Shown here piece by piece: positions 41,823-53,519 of a DNA stretch of 64,000 nt; within the stretch, counting starts at the first letter, position 1; every line of letters starts with the position of its first letter. Where the stretch lies: contig JYIP02000007.1 in NCBI GenBank assembly GCA_001051155.2, forward strand, positions 2,854,342 through 2,918,341, given 5' to 3'. Source of the stretch: Chrysoporthe austroafricana. Taxonomy: Eukaryota > Ascomycota > Sordariomycetes > Diaporthales > Cryphonectriaceae. The notes under the pieces were generated by a model. That model was given only the letters and a program-made list of their open reading frames with translations, ran no database searches and was not told the DNA's origin. Position numbers and translations under genes: made by a program.

Positions 41823-44644
41823 TTAAGATGAAAAGCATCTCTCCATTTCGGCAAGGCACTGCCGTAGTTCTCGCCTACAAGCGGCTTGGAACCGCCGCCG
41901 GTCTGCTTCCTCCTCCTGCTCCTCCTCCTCTTCCTGCTGCTGCTGCCGTGGCGGTCCTTGCTGTCCGTGCCCACTCCGCTCCTCTCTCCTCCTCTTCCTC
42001 CGCCTCGATGACCTCAGCCGCTCCCGCCAGACCTGAAAGGGCGTGGCCTTCTCGAAGTCGACAAGGACGGCCCGCTGCACCGACACGGTAAGAATGTTGC
42101 GCAACGCTGCGTCGCCATGCAGCACCCCGAGGCAGTGGACCGTCTCGAAGGCCGACTGGATCGAAGCGCGCAAGCCCGAGACCCAGCCCCGCCGCTCCTC
42201 CTGCAGCCTCGCAACCCGGCTCCGGTACGCCTCATATTGGACGTCGAACGGGACGTTAGCGTAGGTAAGGAAGGGGACGTGGAGCGGGCTGCAAAGCGGC
42301 TCGCTCGGGACATAGCCAAGCAGCAGGCACGACGTAAGCTGCTCGCCGGCCTCGCAGTCTATCCACGGCTGGGGCAGGTCGAGGAAGCCGAGGCAGGGCG
42401 GGACGGCGCCGGCGGTCTGCGCCGGACGCAGGTGCTCTGAATAGACACGCGCCTCGCCGCGGAGGGCGGCCCGCGCGGCCCTGGTCCTGCCGGCCTTTGC
42501 GACGAGCGTATACCCGAGCGATCCGAGCCGGAGCTTGAAGAGAGCGCCGGTAGAGCCGGCGCAGCCGAACCACCGGACGTGGGCGTCGATCGCCTGCGGG
42601 CGGCCGAGCTGCTCGAGGAGGAGGTTGCGGAAGACGGCAGCGGGAGGGTGTTGACGCGCGTGGCAGGGGCCGTTGGGACACTCTGGGTCCATCAGCCCAC
42701 CTGTGGCCACGCCCAGGATGCACGTGGTCGTACAGAACAAAGCGTCGTCGATACTGCTGCTGCTGAATGAGGCTAGAGGAGGAGGAGGCGGTGGTGGTGG
42801 GAGGGACAGGGGCGGGCTCGAGAACCCCTGCGGCGGTGGCGTCGGCAAGGAGCATGCGCCGAGGGAGGACGAGATCCCCGCCGCCTTGTCCTGTTGCAGC
42901 GGTGGGCCGGCGGCGGAGAGCCTGCGGCGCTTGGTGTCCCCATCCCCGTCCACATCCCCGTTCTCGTCTTCGCCTTCGTCCTCCTCCCCGGCTGTAGAGC
43001 ATCGTCCAGCAGCACGTTTCCTCTTGGGAGACGACGCCCTGGCCGTAGCGATGTCAGCGCGGCGGGCATCATGAGAGCGGTCTTGAACAGAGCTGCCGGA
43101 CGTGTCAGACGCTGCGGACAGCCGGAATGACTGGTCGGCGGTCGCCTCGCGGCCGAAACCAGATTTTTGCGCGGATGTAGCGGCCTCGGTCGTTTCAGTC
43201 CGTGCTCTTGTTAGCACGGGCCACCGGTGGTTGCTGCTAGTAACTAGGTCGGCTGCCGCATCAGACAGCCTACTCCCGCGGGTCAGGGCGAGTAGTGCCA
43301 AGAGCACCACACGGGCGGTGGGGAGCATCCGCTCCGACGGTGGCAGGTCGGCACCAGACTGCGGCCGACGGATGGTGTAATAGTCCATAATATCTGGGGA
43401 CTGCTCTTCAATACGCAAAAAGATGTAGCTGTCCGATGTGCTGATATAGCCGTATCGTAGCGACTTCCTGACCATGAAATCGTACAGCTGTGTGATTGCG
43501 GCGCCGGTTACGAAGAAGGGGTCACCACCGTCCTGTGTAGGATCATCGTTGTCGCTGTCAGGCCTGCCCTCCTCCTCTTCCTCCTCCTTCCCCTCGGCCT
43601 CGCGCCGCTCCCATATATCTCGACGCACATCCAGGGTGCGGGTATTGGCGGCCAGCCCGGCTCTCTGGATCATGCTCCAGGGGAGTTTGTGCGGCGGCTT
43701 GAGCTCGTACGTGAAAAGGGTGCGGCCGGCCAGCTTGCGGCCGGTTGTGGTAAACTGCTTGAAGTTGCAGAAGCCGTCTGTCGGCCCCGCCCGAAACTGC
43801 TGCTCGATGGCCTCACGCGATATGTGCAGACTCGGTGCCTCCTCTTCTTGTTGTCCTAGCTCCGTATCTGACCGCTCCTGCTCCTGCTCCTGCGCCTGTT
43901 GGCCACAACGGGAGGGGGGGCCCTCGACTTGTTCGCCTTGCCGGCCCGCGGCAGATCGGGGAGGGATGAGGTCGCCTTCTCGGGTTCTCTTGGATCCTGC
44001 AACCGGGCGGGGCATGATACTATCGCGGGCAAGGTCGCCTCAGGTCAGCTTATGGCAGAGGACTTGGCTCAAGTCGAAATGCGCTCTCAGAGAGCATGGA
44101 GACGCCAGTCCCCTATACAGATGGAGACAGGCGCAGGCATGTTATATACTTACTCGTTAAGCTGATTTCGATGCGTCGAGAAGACAAAGTCCCCCATACT
44201 AACAGACGCGGGGCCGAGGCCGAGCGCCAGACTCAGTGCAGAGTTAATTCGGGGATCGCTACCGATGAAGCGGAGGATACGCGAGGCTGGCTTGTGGATG
44301 AGGTCGGTGTCGCACAGGTGGACGGCTGCTTCGCTGTCGACGAGCGGGAGCTCATGGCCTGTCTCGAGAATGTGATCCTCGCAAGGAAACGTCGCTCCGG
44401 ACATAGCTTCGACGACGGCCTCCCAGAGGCTGGCCTGCTCTCGTTCGAAATTGGCCCAGGGCCGGATGGTCCTAGGAGCCAGTCGATGCTCAGGACGTGT
44501 TACGACGCCCTGGGTTGTAGTAAGCGGGTCGTAATTGATTCGCAGGGCGGTGCTTGCGATCTCCCCATAGCCGGCCAAGTATTCCTCGAGACTCTGGGGT
44601 CGAAAGGCGCGCGGCAGAGAAGAAGACGTTGTCATCTTGGGCAC
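41823..44644 (-). CDS. Nuclease-like domain fused to a kinase-like domain
   Basis: Two exons: 44644-44154 and 44019-41823, about 895 residues. The intron (GTAAGTATATAAC to GCGATAG, phase 2) is inferred from frame; without it the ATG at 44015 would start a 730-residue protein. Order: N-terminal part IRPWANFE, QASLWEAV; nuclease-like core GRKLAGRTLFTYELKPPHKL with Glu269-x-Lys271; ITQLYDFMVRKSLRYGYIST and YIFLRIEE; disordered region; then FKLRLGSLGYTLVAKAG (Lys), HGDAALRNIL (Asp800) and VLVDFEKAT, the layout of fungal atypical kinases. Both catalytic sets look intact. The protein thus joins a PD-(D/E)XK-like and a kinase-like domain; joint function is unknown. The frame has no defects. Confidence 0.75.
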
Positions 44645-44754
44645 AAAGTTGCGGTTCAGTTATGTCGCTACCTCTGTCGTCGTGATCGTTCAGGCAGAGG
44701 GGGGGTCGGGATCGCTCGTCACGGCCGCCCGCTATGCCATATTGAGTCAAGTGC

Positions 44755-45090
44755 GGCTCAAGCTGACTCAGACTCGTACATGGGGGCCATCCCAGGAGGG
44801 CTTCAACGCATTCAAACCAGAAACAGCCGATGGCTAGAGTAATACAATACAATCCTTCATACGTTAATCACTATATATTGGTTTCAGGCTAGACTTTTTA
44901 GTAGACCAATTGATGTCAATGTGGGTGCTATTTGTGAGTGCCGCTATTTTGGTTGGGATTTCGTGGGCGGGTAGGCTCGCGTGGCAACCCCTGTCCGCCG
45001 GGTTCACGTCCACAGTCTCGGGTCGGGTGGCTTTGGCGTCGCAAGCTCATCATGCATCATCAGGCCTATATGCGAGCGCATTGTGAGCAC
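44755..45090 (+). repeat. Repeat family B, complete copy
   Basis: The longest copy here. From GGGCTTCAACGCATTCAAAC through AACAGCCGATGGCTAG, TTGGTTTCAGGCTAGAC, AGTAGACCAATTGATGTCAA, GTGAGTGCCGCTATTTTGGT and TCGTGGGCGGGTAGGCTCG to GTGAGCACGCCGG. It ends where the minus-strand gene at 45066 loses its coding character. Confidence 0.75.
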
Positions 45091-45404
45091 GCCGGCTCGA
45101 TCTTTCCAGTGAGCACGGGAAATCCCAAGGAGATCTTGCCAAGAGTGTCGCTACTTCGGCCGCTGAACGCTCTAGAGGGATTCTTACCTATAGGGAGCTT
45201 GGCTCCCGGTCCAGATGCACGCCTCTCCTTATTCTTCACGGCATCATAGATGTTCACCTTGCCCTTGGGCTTCTCTTGCTCGGTGGCCATGGCAGCTTCT
45301 TCTAGTGCATCCTTCTCTAGAACGTTGTCGTCCTCGGGGTCAGTCATCTCGACCTCTTCCTCAACCTCTATCTCATCGTAGTTGGTGGCGTTTTGAGAAG
45401 ACAT
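45066..45404 (-). CDS. Hypothetical acidic protein, 3-prime end replaced by repeat B
   Basis: The ATG at 45404 starts 112 residues. Residues 1-45 are very acidic (YDEIEVEEEVEMTDPEDDN), residues 46-95 are basic and Gly/Pro rich (KPKGKVNIYDAVKNK, GAKLPIGKNP). The last residues (from about SQC) are encoded by the family B copy 44755-45090, so the original C-terminus is lost. No domain is recognised. Its upstream region is AT-richer (45420-45480) and could hold a promoter. Expression is unknown. Confidence 0.4.
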   Translation of the reverse strand: MSSQNATNYDEIEVEEEVEMTDPEDDNVLEKDALEEAAMATEQEKPKGKVNIYDAVKNKERRASGPGAKLPIGKNPSRAFSGRSSDTLGKISLGFPVLTGKIEPACSQCARI

Positions 45405-45409
45405 CGTGG

Positions 45410-47104
45410 AAGGACATGTTGAGATTGAGAATACAGAAAATGTTTGAGAAATTGGTTAGCTTTCCAAGAAATTCAGGTCTAGACCATCTATGCCTAGAAA
45501 CAACAGCCGCCAGCGTTGCTGTCACACATTTTCTGAGCACCCGTCATTCTTATGCCTTTTCTTATGTATCCTAGAGGTGTGGCTGTAGCAGAGGACCTAG
45601 ATATAAGCTTACTCCTGCCCAGAAGTCTATGTACATCAGCACGAAGAAGACCCGCTAGCATTGTTGTTGCTCTCTTGACTGCATGAGGGATATGTCTGAG
45701 GGCTTGTATTCCTCGACCAGCTACCTGCATTGCCTTGAGGTACATGGACCCGCAGAGAGTCATTATTGGGTTATCCAGAAATATTTTAAGGTGATCATAT
45801 GTCATCCGTATGTATAGATACGCACACAGAAAGCCATGTTGTGCGAGGACTCATTGGGATCCAGCCCCAATGGAGTCTCCGCAGTGTCTTCGTCCATCTT
45901 TATACAAACGAGTCATCTGCTAATTGCGTCCGAGTAGACAAGAGTTCTAATGCTACACTCAGCGCTAGTGAGGATAATGATGTTATGGACCGTCTGTCAC
46001 CGGGGAAGCCGACTTGGACGATACGGTTGCATCGAGTCGACAGCCACAAATTTGTGACCTTATCTGCTCCATCATCAGCACGGCCATCACCTGCCTCTCC
46101 GAGTGTCTCCAGGTACAGCAAGCACACTCTCCAGAAAACGCCACATGCGGCGAGCTAGCTGAGGAGATATCTCCTGCGTCACTGCCCAGCCTACGCCGTA
46201 GTCCCCAGCCCTCTCTACTGCGGCTAGAAGAAGTTACGAATCGAAAGGCCACGCGGTGCTGTGACTCCGTCCTCTTTTTTATAATAAAAACAGATCGTGG
46301 GTAATAGCAGATCGTGGGAAGACTGCAGGTGCGATACTTTGAGAAGCTAAAGGAGAGGCAGTTGAGCGAGGGCAGCCGTCGGCAGGATCGCGCTGCTTAG
46401 ACTTGAGGTTGGATATGCCAGTAGCCAGGCTTCTCGGTCCCTGTTGGATGTCTATTATTGGCGGGAGAGGGAGGTGGCCATAGTTGTTTGGGGATCAAAA
46501 CTCGCTGTGCTGTTTTGTTCGTATTCATGGTATATGTATGATGTTCCTTAATCTAAATTCGATTTTCTCGTGCAAGAGCTAGCATTCTAGACGTCATCTG
46601 CCCTGTCCTCCCTTCAACACCCCCCCCCCCGGAGAGAGTAAAACCCCTGCCCACCCATGCTTCAACGCCTTTATCTGGTAAGATCCCATGGGTTTTGCCA
46701 GCCAAAGCAGTCCTTTCGGGGAATACTCGCATCCGGACTTCCCCTCTATTGGAAGGACGGTTGGTGACCGCAGAGATCCGGCCGAAATCTGGGCGGTTGC
46801 ACCCGCACACAACCTGGTACCACAGTAATTTACAAACCGGGATTCGAGAAGTGTTTTGGTGCTATAAGACGTGTTGTCGACGGCTTCCGCTTTCTGAATG
46901 CTCTAAACCTCGTCACATGTGGCCCGGACTGGGATCCCTGAGGACCTGAATTCTTCATCTCGTAACCTCTCCTCCACAACAACTTATCTACAGGCGCCCT
47001 CCTAACGATCTGCCTCAATATATCGACGTATCTATTCACAGCTCGTGTTCTGGATACACAAAACTACCATACATTCGATCTTATAGGATGTTCCGTACCG
47101 GAGA
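45410..47104. other. No convincing gene
   Basis: Frames of about 100-120 codons exist on both strands (45494-45805 minus, 45799-46158 plus) but their composition does not favour either strand and no motif is recognised. A C-run lies at 46621-46630. Confidence 0.4.
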
Positions 47105-47690
47105 AATTATCCAGCCACTCTCGCAATCCGAATACTCTCCATCTGTGAACGGGACGCCCCAGCGTTTTCGACGAATACTTCCCAGAACCCATCCCTCAGA
47201 TTGCCAGCGTTGTCGAGGTAGACCTACCCATAAGGGCCCATGCTGCAAATAGACTTTTCTAGCGCGTACAGGGTGAGGCCGAAGGGCCAGATGACCGCGT
47301 CGGTCCAGTCGATAACTCCTGTGATGCTGCTGCTGTCACCGTCGACAAGAATGTTCAGCTTAGTGAGATCGCTATGAGTGAGTACCAGCGGAGAATCTCC
47401 ACAAAGGAGCGTCGGTAGAAGCAACCCCTTCAGCATATGCAAGCCCCGCAACAGACAATTCAGGCTAGACAACAGACAGATCAGAGTATCCGACAAAAGA
47501 AGCAGGCGCTCAGCGAGGCGTAAATCTTGCTATTCACGAGGAAAGCTATACGACAGGCTGCATGGTAGACGAACGTGGCTTTTTAACAGGCGAAGGTGGC
47601 TCCTTGAGGAACGAAACGCCGCCCTCTAGATACACGACACTACCAGAGTACCGGACGAGCCTACCTGCGCTAACAAGTGTCGCCATACTC
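47105..47690 (-). pseudogene. Aminoglycoside-phosphotransferase-like kinase relic
   Basis: The minus strand has VLTHSDLTKLNILVDG (catalytic loop H-x-D-L-x3-N) and VIDWTDA (the equivalent of DFG), then PFGLTLYALE, all in one frame that ends in TAG at 47224-47226. Codons after the stop continue in the same family style (YLDNAGNLRDGFWEVF). The stop stands for a Trp codon (TGG), a G-to-A change. Upstream pieces RLVRYSGSVVYLEGG resemble the start of the kinase fold but need further frame shifts. It is therefore a decayed member of the APH superfamily, which in fungi is large and mostly of unknown substrate. Confidence 0.6.
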
Positions 47691-47989
47691 TGAAAAGCAA
47701 GCCCAGGAAGAGGGAAGAAAGAGGCATAGCAGGATGCATAGTCAGGCGGCAAGCAATGGACAAGCGAAAGCGGCATTTTGCTCGTCAGGCCGTAGTCTCA
47801 ACAGCAAGAAGGACAGACTGAGCAAAGTCCGTCGCAATGCACCTACCACTCTCGACACCGGGCTGCCTCGGAAGCATGCGCAGGCCCTTCACAAGATCAT
47901 TTCGGAAGGGCTGGATAACAGGCACGCAGACAGCCTATCGCCCAGACGTCTAAGGAGTAGGGAACCTTCTCGACCCCCGCTCCTGATTT

Positions 47990-48050
47990 TCTTCCAGGCA
48001 TAGTCGTTATCCTGGCAGGGCTGGGTGTAGCGGCGCAATCTAGCAAACCC
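47990..48050 (+). repeat. Repeat family B head fragment
   Basis: CCAGGCATAGTCGTTATCCT, GGCAGGGCTGGGTGTAGCGG and CGCAATCTAG match the tandem pair at 8351-8578. Confidence 0.7.
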
Positions 48051-48521
48051 TTAATTAACCAAGAGTGAACTATGCTCGTGTCTACAGTAGGGTCAGAATT
48101 CCCCACACAAAAAACGCGAGGGGACCAGCAGTCCGGCCATCTCTCCCTCCCTCTTTGCCTCTTTCTCTTCATTCCCCGGTAGCTACCACAGACCGCACAA
48201 AGGATCCTAAGGGGTGCCTTGACCAGTTACACAACCGCTGAAACATGCCAATGCGCGGTGCAACAACACGCGAAATCTACACATAAGAGCGTGGCAACGC
48301 CAGAGGGTGGCGGCACTTCTCAGCTACTCACTCCTTTCGGTACCAGGCCGCGCGCGCTAAGGAAAACAAACAAAACAGCTGCTGCACACCTACAACAAAA
48401 GTACATCGCGGAGGACAGACAACTCACCCACATACGAGCTTTCCCCCGCCCTTGTTCCTTCTTTGTTCGCCGCCTCTCTCTCTCTACCGTTCTCGCCCCC
48501 ACCACCAGCAACAAGACACTT

Positions 48522-49786
48522 ATGGCATCCAGCTCCGCCACCCCCGGGCCTACAGACAGCGCGCACGCGCACGGGCACCAGCCGCCGCTCGAGCACGGAG
48601 GCGCTTCTGTGCCTCAGGGAGGGCCGTCGGCGCCGCAGCCGAGCAGCGGCAGCAGCCCCCCTGCCGCCGCCGGCGGATCCCGTCTTGCACCGGGCCCGGG
48701 CCCGGACCACACCGCCCATCTCCCTCCAGAGGCAAGGGCAGTCCTCGACCTGATCCAGCAGCGCAGCGAAGGTATTGCTTTTTCCGAAGATAGCTGGTTC
48801 CCGGTCCCGCTGTCTGTTCGCGGCTGGGCGGCGCTGCAGGAAGCCATCGCGCGGTCGGAATATTACGAGCCCTACCTGTGGGGGTATGTCGAGGACAAGC
48901 TCCGCCTCGACTATTTCCCCGAAACACAACAGGCCGTATTCCGTATGCCTAGCGATGCTATATACGAAATATTAAAAGGCGAGATTAGAGGATTAATCCA
49001 TGATGAGCTCCACAGGATCCGTTCTCCTGGCTCTGCTGAAGCCGTACGATTCGCTGCTCGTGTTTTTGATAAAGGATCAATACGGCGGCATTACCCATAT
49101 TGTGGTGATGCCGAGCTAGAGGCCCAACATGGGTCTGATGGTTCGTGGGGTCTTTCTAGGATATTTTATCCCGGTATTATTTTCGAAATATCCCATACAA
49201 ACAAGCGCCCATATTTGACCCTTCTTGCCGAACATTATCTGCTCGGAACAGGTGCGCTAGATATACAAGTTGTTTTCGGAATCGATATCGACCCCGGGCG
49301 TTCTGAAGTGCGGCTTTTCGAATACCGGCGCCAGGAAACGGCGGCCGATACCAGAGATGACAATGGCTGTAATCTGCCTTGTTTGAAGGTCGTAAAGCAA
49401 GAGACGGTACGTATCTTTTGACCTGCTTTTTTTCAGTTACGCTTTAGCTAATGTGTATATATTTACAGATTCTCCGAGACGATTCGGGTCACTTTCTGTC
49501 CGGTACCTTTGAGCTGCAGCTCCGTGATTTCGGCCACCCGGGCATAAAAGGCATTACGGACAGAACCGAGCCGCTCCGGATCCCTTTCGAGCGGCTCCAG
49601 GAAGCCATTATTTCCGCCGAAGAAGAATGTATTCCGCTGTCGGAACAGCCTGGACGGTCCATTGCTGGGGTTATCAGAACGGAATTCAGAAAGCGCGAAC
49701 CCCCAGAGCAGCCGCCTGGCGGGCGGGCTCGGAGGCAGGCGGCCATCGCCGCCGACGAGAAGCGTCGGGCCCAGTCGATGCGGTAA
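48522..49786 (+). CDS. Restriction-nuclease-like (ExS) family protein, intact
   Basis: Exons 48522-49406 and 49469-49786 with a 62-nt phase-0 intron (GTACGT to TTTACAG) encode 400 residues. ATG 48522 has context CTTATGG and follows a long leader; upstream frame is open. Residues 1-85 are disordered (His, Gly, Pro). The core has WFPVPLSVRGW, SDGSW (Asp206), FYPGIIFEISHTNKR (Glu222), LAEHYLLGTGALDIQVVFGI, LFEYRRQETA, and, after the intron, FLSGTFELQLRDFG. This is the family of the relic at 25212-26588 and of Uma2-like nuclease-fold proteins. Its frame has no defects. It is convergent with the gene at 49997. Confidence 0.75.
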
Positions 49787-49996
49787 ATGAAGGGGCGGGG
49801 GTTGATAGAATGAAAGATTGATAGAATGAAAGGCTGATAGAATGAAAGGTTGATAGAATGATAGAGTATTGAGCCAAGTCTCTTGTCCATAGAAGCGAGT
49901 CTGCTGCGGGCGCGTTTATTGAACATTGTCCACTCTTGCATGTACCATCACCTTCTTGAGACCTTCTATTATCGACTCTATAAACGGTTTTGCATC

Positions 49997-51578
49997 TTAG
50001 ATGTACACGCTATTGAGCTTCTCAGTAAAGTCCACCGCACGCTCCGGCACCAGTCCATTCCAGCTGTCCCAAAGCTTCGATTCAAATACGCGCACGCCAC
50101 CTCGCACGACGGTCCAGTGGGCCCAGAGCTCGTGGATGGGGCCCTGTGTGGTGGGGGAGAACAGGACGCGGGGCTGAGTGGCGGCCGCCCCTCCGCGGCC
50201 GGCCATGCAGTCCAGCCGGTGTAGTATGTTGTGCGCACAGGCCACGGCGCCCGCAGCCTGGTTCTCCGCCTCGAAGATCTGTCTGCTGGTGCAGTACGCC
50301 TTGCCCTCGATGACAAGGAACGGGAAGGCAAGATCCAGGGCGCGCGGGGCGGGCACAACGACCAGCACCGGCTCGAGCAGCCCGTCTGGCTCGTGCTGCA
50401 CCGTCTCGTTCTCGAGCCAGTCGATGAACTCCGCGGCCCTGTCCTCGTCAAGATCCCGTGACGGCAGGGCAGAGATGAGAGCTTCGAGGTCTACGCCCAT
50501 GCAGAGGTTGGGATGGGGGGTTCTGATCGGGGAGCGATGTTCTTGCTCTGGGAGTGGGCGTGGAGGAGGCTTCATGCTCGGGTCTTGTGAGTTGTTGGGT
50601 GACGGAGTGGCTGCGCTGGTGGTCATGGGCGAGTTGGGGGCCATGTACTCGTTGGTAGACTGCTGGCGCTTGGGTGGTGGAGCGGGGGCGTCGTCGCCCG
50701 CTGGTTGCTGGACACCGGCAAGGAAGCCCGTGCTGAAGTGCAGCTGCTGTCGGACCACCGGCTTGAGCTCCGGCCGCCAGGCGGCCTTTTCACGGACACG
50801 GAGGTTTTTGAGACGCAAGGCCTTGATGGCAGTGTGGAGCGGATAGGTAAAGTCATCCTCGCCAGTCTAGGCTCTGACGTTTTTGAGGCAGCCGTCTCGA
50901 AATTCTCTCGCCACGGTCTCGAGTTCGGCCCGGCGCTGCTCGGAGAATTCGGCGTTGACAGCGCCTCTGATCGCGGTTTCGACATCGCCAGGCGGCTCAG
51001 CGTGGAGGCGGATCTTGGCGGCCGCAAGATTCTGGCGGCGGTATACGGCGTGGGTGTTGGAAGAACGCTGGGACGCGTCTGACCCTGTTTCCGACTGGAC
51101 CATGGAACGCCGTGATGAGGTCCGTTTCAGGGTCTTGTTGCGTGCGCAGTCCATCACGTCCCGGTAGAGTGATCGTAGCGACAGTGAACCCTTCTCAGAA
51201 AGCAGAGGGGGTTCTTGGGGCTGTTCTAGGGGACCGTCTAGCTCGTCGGTCTCGGCTCCAGCCTCGGGATCTCTTGGCAACTTCGAGAGCTCGGGATGGG
51301 GAGGAGCACTTCTTCGGGGCTGTTCTGCAGGACGGCCCCCTCCCTAGCTTGTCGGCCTCGGCTCCAGGGTCTTGAGAACGCTTCCCTTTGGTGCGAGCCA
51401 GTTGAGAGGTGGGTGCAGGAGAGGTGAGAGGTGGTGGAACCGGCGGCTTGTTTTGTAACCGCAGGCTCTCTCGAGAGCCAGGAACCTGTCTGGGCTGCTT
51501 CACGATGGAGCTCGGGCGCTGGGCAGTTTTGGGCTGTCGCCTCCTCTTCTTGGCGGGAGCAGGATTGGCCGGAGCCAT
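49997..51578 (-). pseudogene. Nuclease-like family protein, broken by TAG and a frameshift
   Basis: The C-terminal frame (50818-49997, 273 codons) carries PPPRPLPEQEHRSPIRTPHP, FPFLVIEGKAYCTSRQIF (Glu-x-Lys), EAENQAAG and GPIHELWAHWT, in the order of a fungal PD-(D/E)XK-like family. Upstream, the same frame continues through TAG at 50867-50869 into a middle part (YRDVMDCARNKT, RQNLAAAKIRLHAEPPGDVE). The N-terminal part (51578 to about 51290, KKRRRQPKTAQRP) is in another frame. A tandem duplication of about 110 bp (51195-51260 against 51300-51375, both with CTCGTCGGTCTCGGCTCC-like words) explains part of the shift. The gene is unlikely to make its full protein. Confidence 0.65.
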
Positions 51579-51759
51579 GGGCGTGGGAAGAGAAAGGCGT
51601 CATGCGTAGTGCAGCGCAGCGCTGGATATATGAGATGGCCCAGGGATGGACACCGGAGTCTCGGTGCGACATTGGATGGCGACGGAGGATGCAGGTGGAT
51701 GTTTGGCGCCGAGGAGGAGCAGTCTAAAACGAATATGCGGCAGACATGCCATCTAGAGT

Positions 51760-51940
51760 GCCTCGTGTGATTGGTTGTGGTGGTTTGCCACGTAGACTGT
51801 CGCGACTCACAAATGGCATGCCATATCGATAACTCATTGATCTACTGATAAGTCTGGCCTGAAACCAATGTCCAGTAATCAATTTTCGAAGGCCTGCAGA
51901 AACTCAGCTATTTGCTGTTTTTGGCTTGGGTGCCCTACAT
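51760..51940 (-). repeat. Repeat family B copy, inverted
   Basis: Read on the minus strand: AAGCCAAAAACAGCAAATAG, CCTTCGAAAATTGATTACTG, TTTCAGGCCAGACTTATCAG, TAGATCAATGAGTTATCGAT and GCCATTTGTGAGTCGCGA. It is colinear with the 56300-56450 copy. Confidence 0.7.
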
Positions 51941-52370
51941 CATACTCACGCACCCCGTCTCTGTGCCGGCCAACCCAGCCCGCCCTCGCTAAATACGCTC
52001 GCAGCCTGCTATATACGATCGTATCTCGCCCAGTCTCGCCTGAAAATACAAGTATGCGATCAGTCAGTCCGTCTGTCTCCATGCCCCTCTCTGTCCATGT
52101 CCCTCTGTCTCTCTATCTGTCTGCCGGCCCCGGAGGCTGCCCCCACACGGGCCATCCTGCCGAAAACTTCGTTCGGAGATATAGCAGGGTGTGATCCCAT
52201 TGTGTATAAACATAACCACCAGTGCAGGGAGCAGCGGGGATGAAAAGCCGAGCAGGAGGGTGGACTGCGGACTACAGGGCACCGAAATGATCGTCGCCGG
52301 CTGCACCCAACCCTGTCAGGACGACCGGTGCGCGAAACTCGGAAGCCAATGCACAGATATTGCCAGATCG

Positions 52371-52816
52371 CTATCTAGGAAGAACTATAGATACTAAGCC
52401 ACCTTCTAAATCATCCTTCAGCTCATTGAGGCAGTCCTCTCGGAGAGTATCCCTGAGCTCTTCCCAGCTCTGGTCCACGCTCCTCTCGATAGCTCCCTCC
52501 AGTTCGTATTCGAACTTCTCGAGGCCATCTTCAAGACGCTTCTCGAGCTGTTTGACAACGCGACCTTCCATGCCCCTCATCTCGTCGCCGATGCGAGCAA
52601 GAAGCTGCTGCCGCATCGCAAAGTCTCCCATCTGCGCTTGCTGCCGCGTGACAAAGTCTGCGCAGATATCAACCACACTTGGAGGGTCTATGCCTGCATC
52701 TGCGCCCTTGCGCTTCTTGGCAGGCCGTGCAAATAGCGAGGGTGGTGGGGCTGCTTGGGCCGCTGGATACGGAGGCAGACTGACGGCGTTGGCTGCGTTG
52801 GCGGCGTTGCGGACAT

Positions 52817-52850
<34 letters not shown>

Positions 52851-53513
52851 TGTCTTTGTGCTTTCGCTTGGAGATCCTGCGTCGCAAGTGAAATGTTCGA
52901 GAACCTTGGCGCCACGGCCCTTGTAAAAGCCCCGAAGACTGTACCTCGGAGACTGCTTCACAGAGCCGTCCGTAAATGCTCGGCAGGCTCGCTGCATAGT
53001 TTCCGGATCCAAGACATTGCACTGGTCAACGTGGATGGCGAGAACAGTTTGCCGGGCGAGCAACTCCAAAGAACGCAGCAGAGAGCTGTGCACTGATGGC
53101 AGCGGCAGGTGCATGTCTGAAGGAGCCAAGATCGAGACAGGTTTGTCCAGCACAAGACGAAGGCACGTTGTAGGACCGCGCAGTGCGGCAGTGCTCTCCA
53201 GACGGGGATGTGTCGGGTCTTGCAGGAGAAAAATGACATTCCTCGGATGGGTCCAGATGTAGAGGTATTCGCTCTCTTTGTCTGATGTCTCTTGTCCAAG
53301 GTGAAAGGGGAGTCGTATTTTGAAAGATGCAACGTGCTGCGGTTCATTGAAGACCCAGTCAAGCCGGAGAGGTGAGGAGTCGGATTCGGCCAGGTAGCAG
53401 CGGGATCGAGGCTCGGACGTCAAATCGCTCCATTCGATGACAGCAGGCGCGTTGTAGCAAATGGTAGACGTCATGTCCATGGATGAAGGCAAAGGCGGAG
53501 CTGAAGCAGCCAT
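52371..53513 (-). CDS. Conserved fungal protein of unknown function with C-terminal coiled coil
   Basis: I take ATG 53513 (context CGCCATGG) as start, 380 residues, no intron. Residues 20-200 form a globular part with LRLDWVFN, FKIRLPFHLGQE, YLYIWTHPRNVIFLLQ, TCLRLVLDKP and LLRSLELLARQT, an arrangement I have seen in many ascomycete proteins without a known function. The part ends with LRGFYKGRGAKVLEHF. A Gly/Asp linker follows (GGGGGGGDDDDDV), then a long charged region likely to be a coiled coil (RIGDEMRGMEGRVVKQLEKR, EDGLEKFEYELEGAIE). No catalytic residues are apparent. It is divergent from the nuclease-like gene at 54473. Confidence 0.65.
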
Positions 53514-53519
53514 GGCGAT

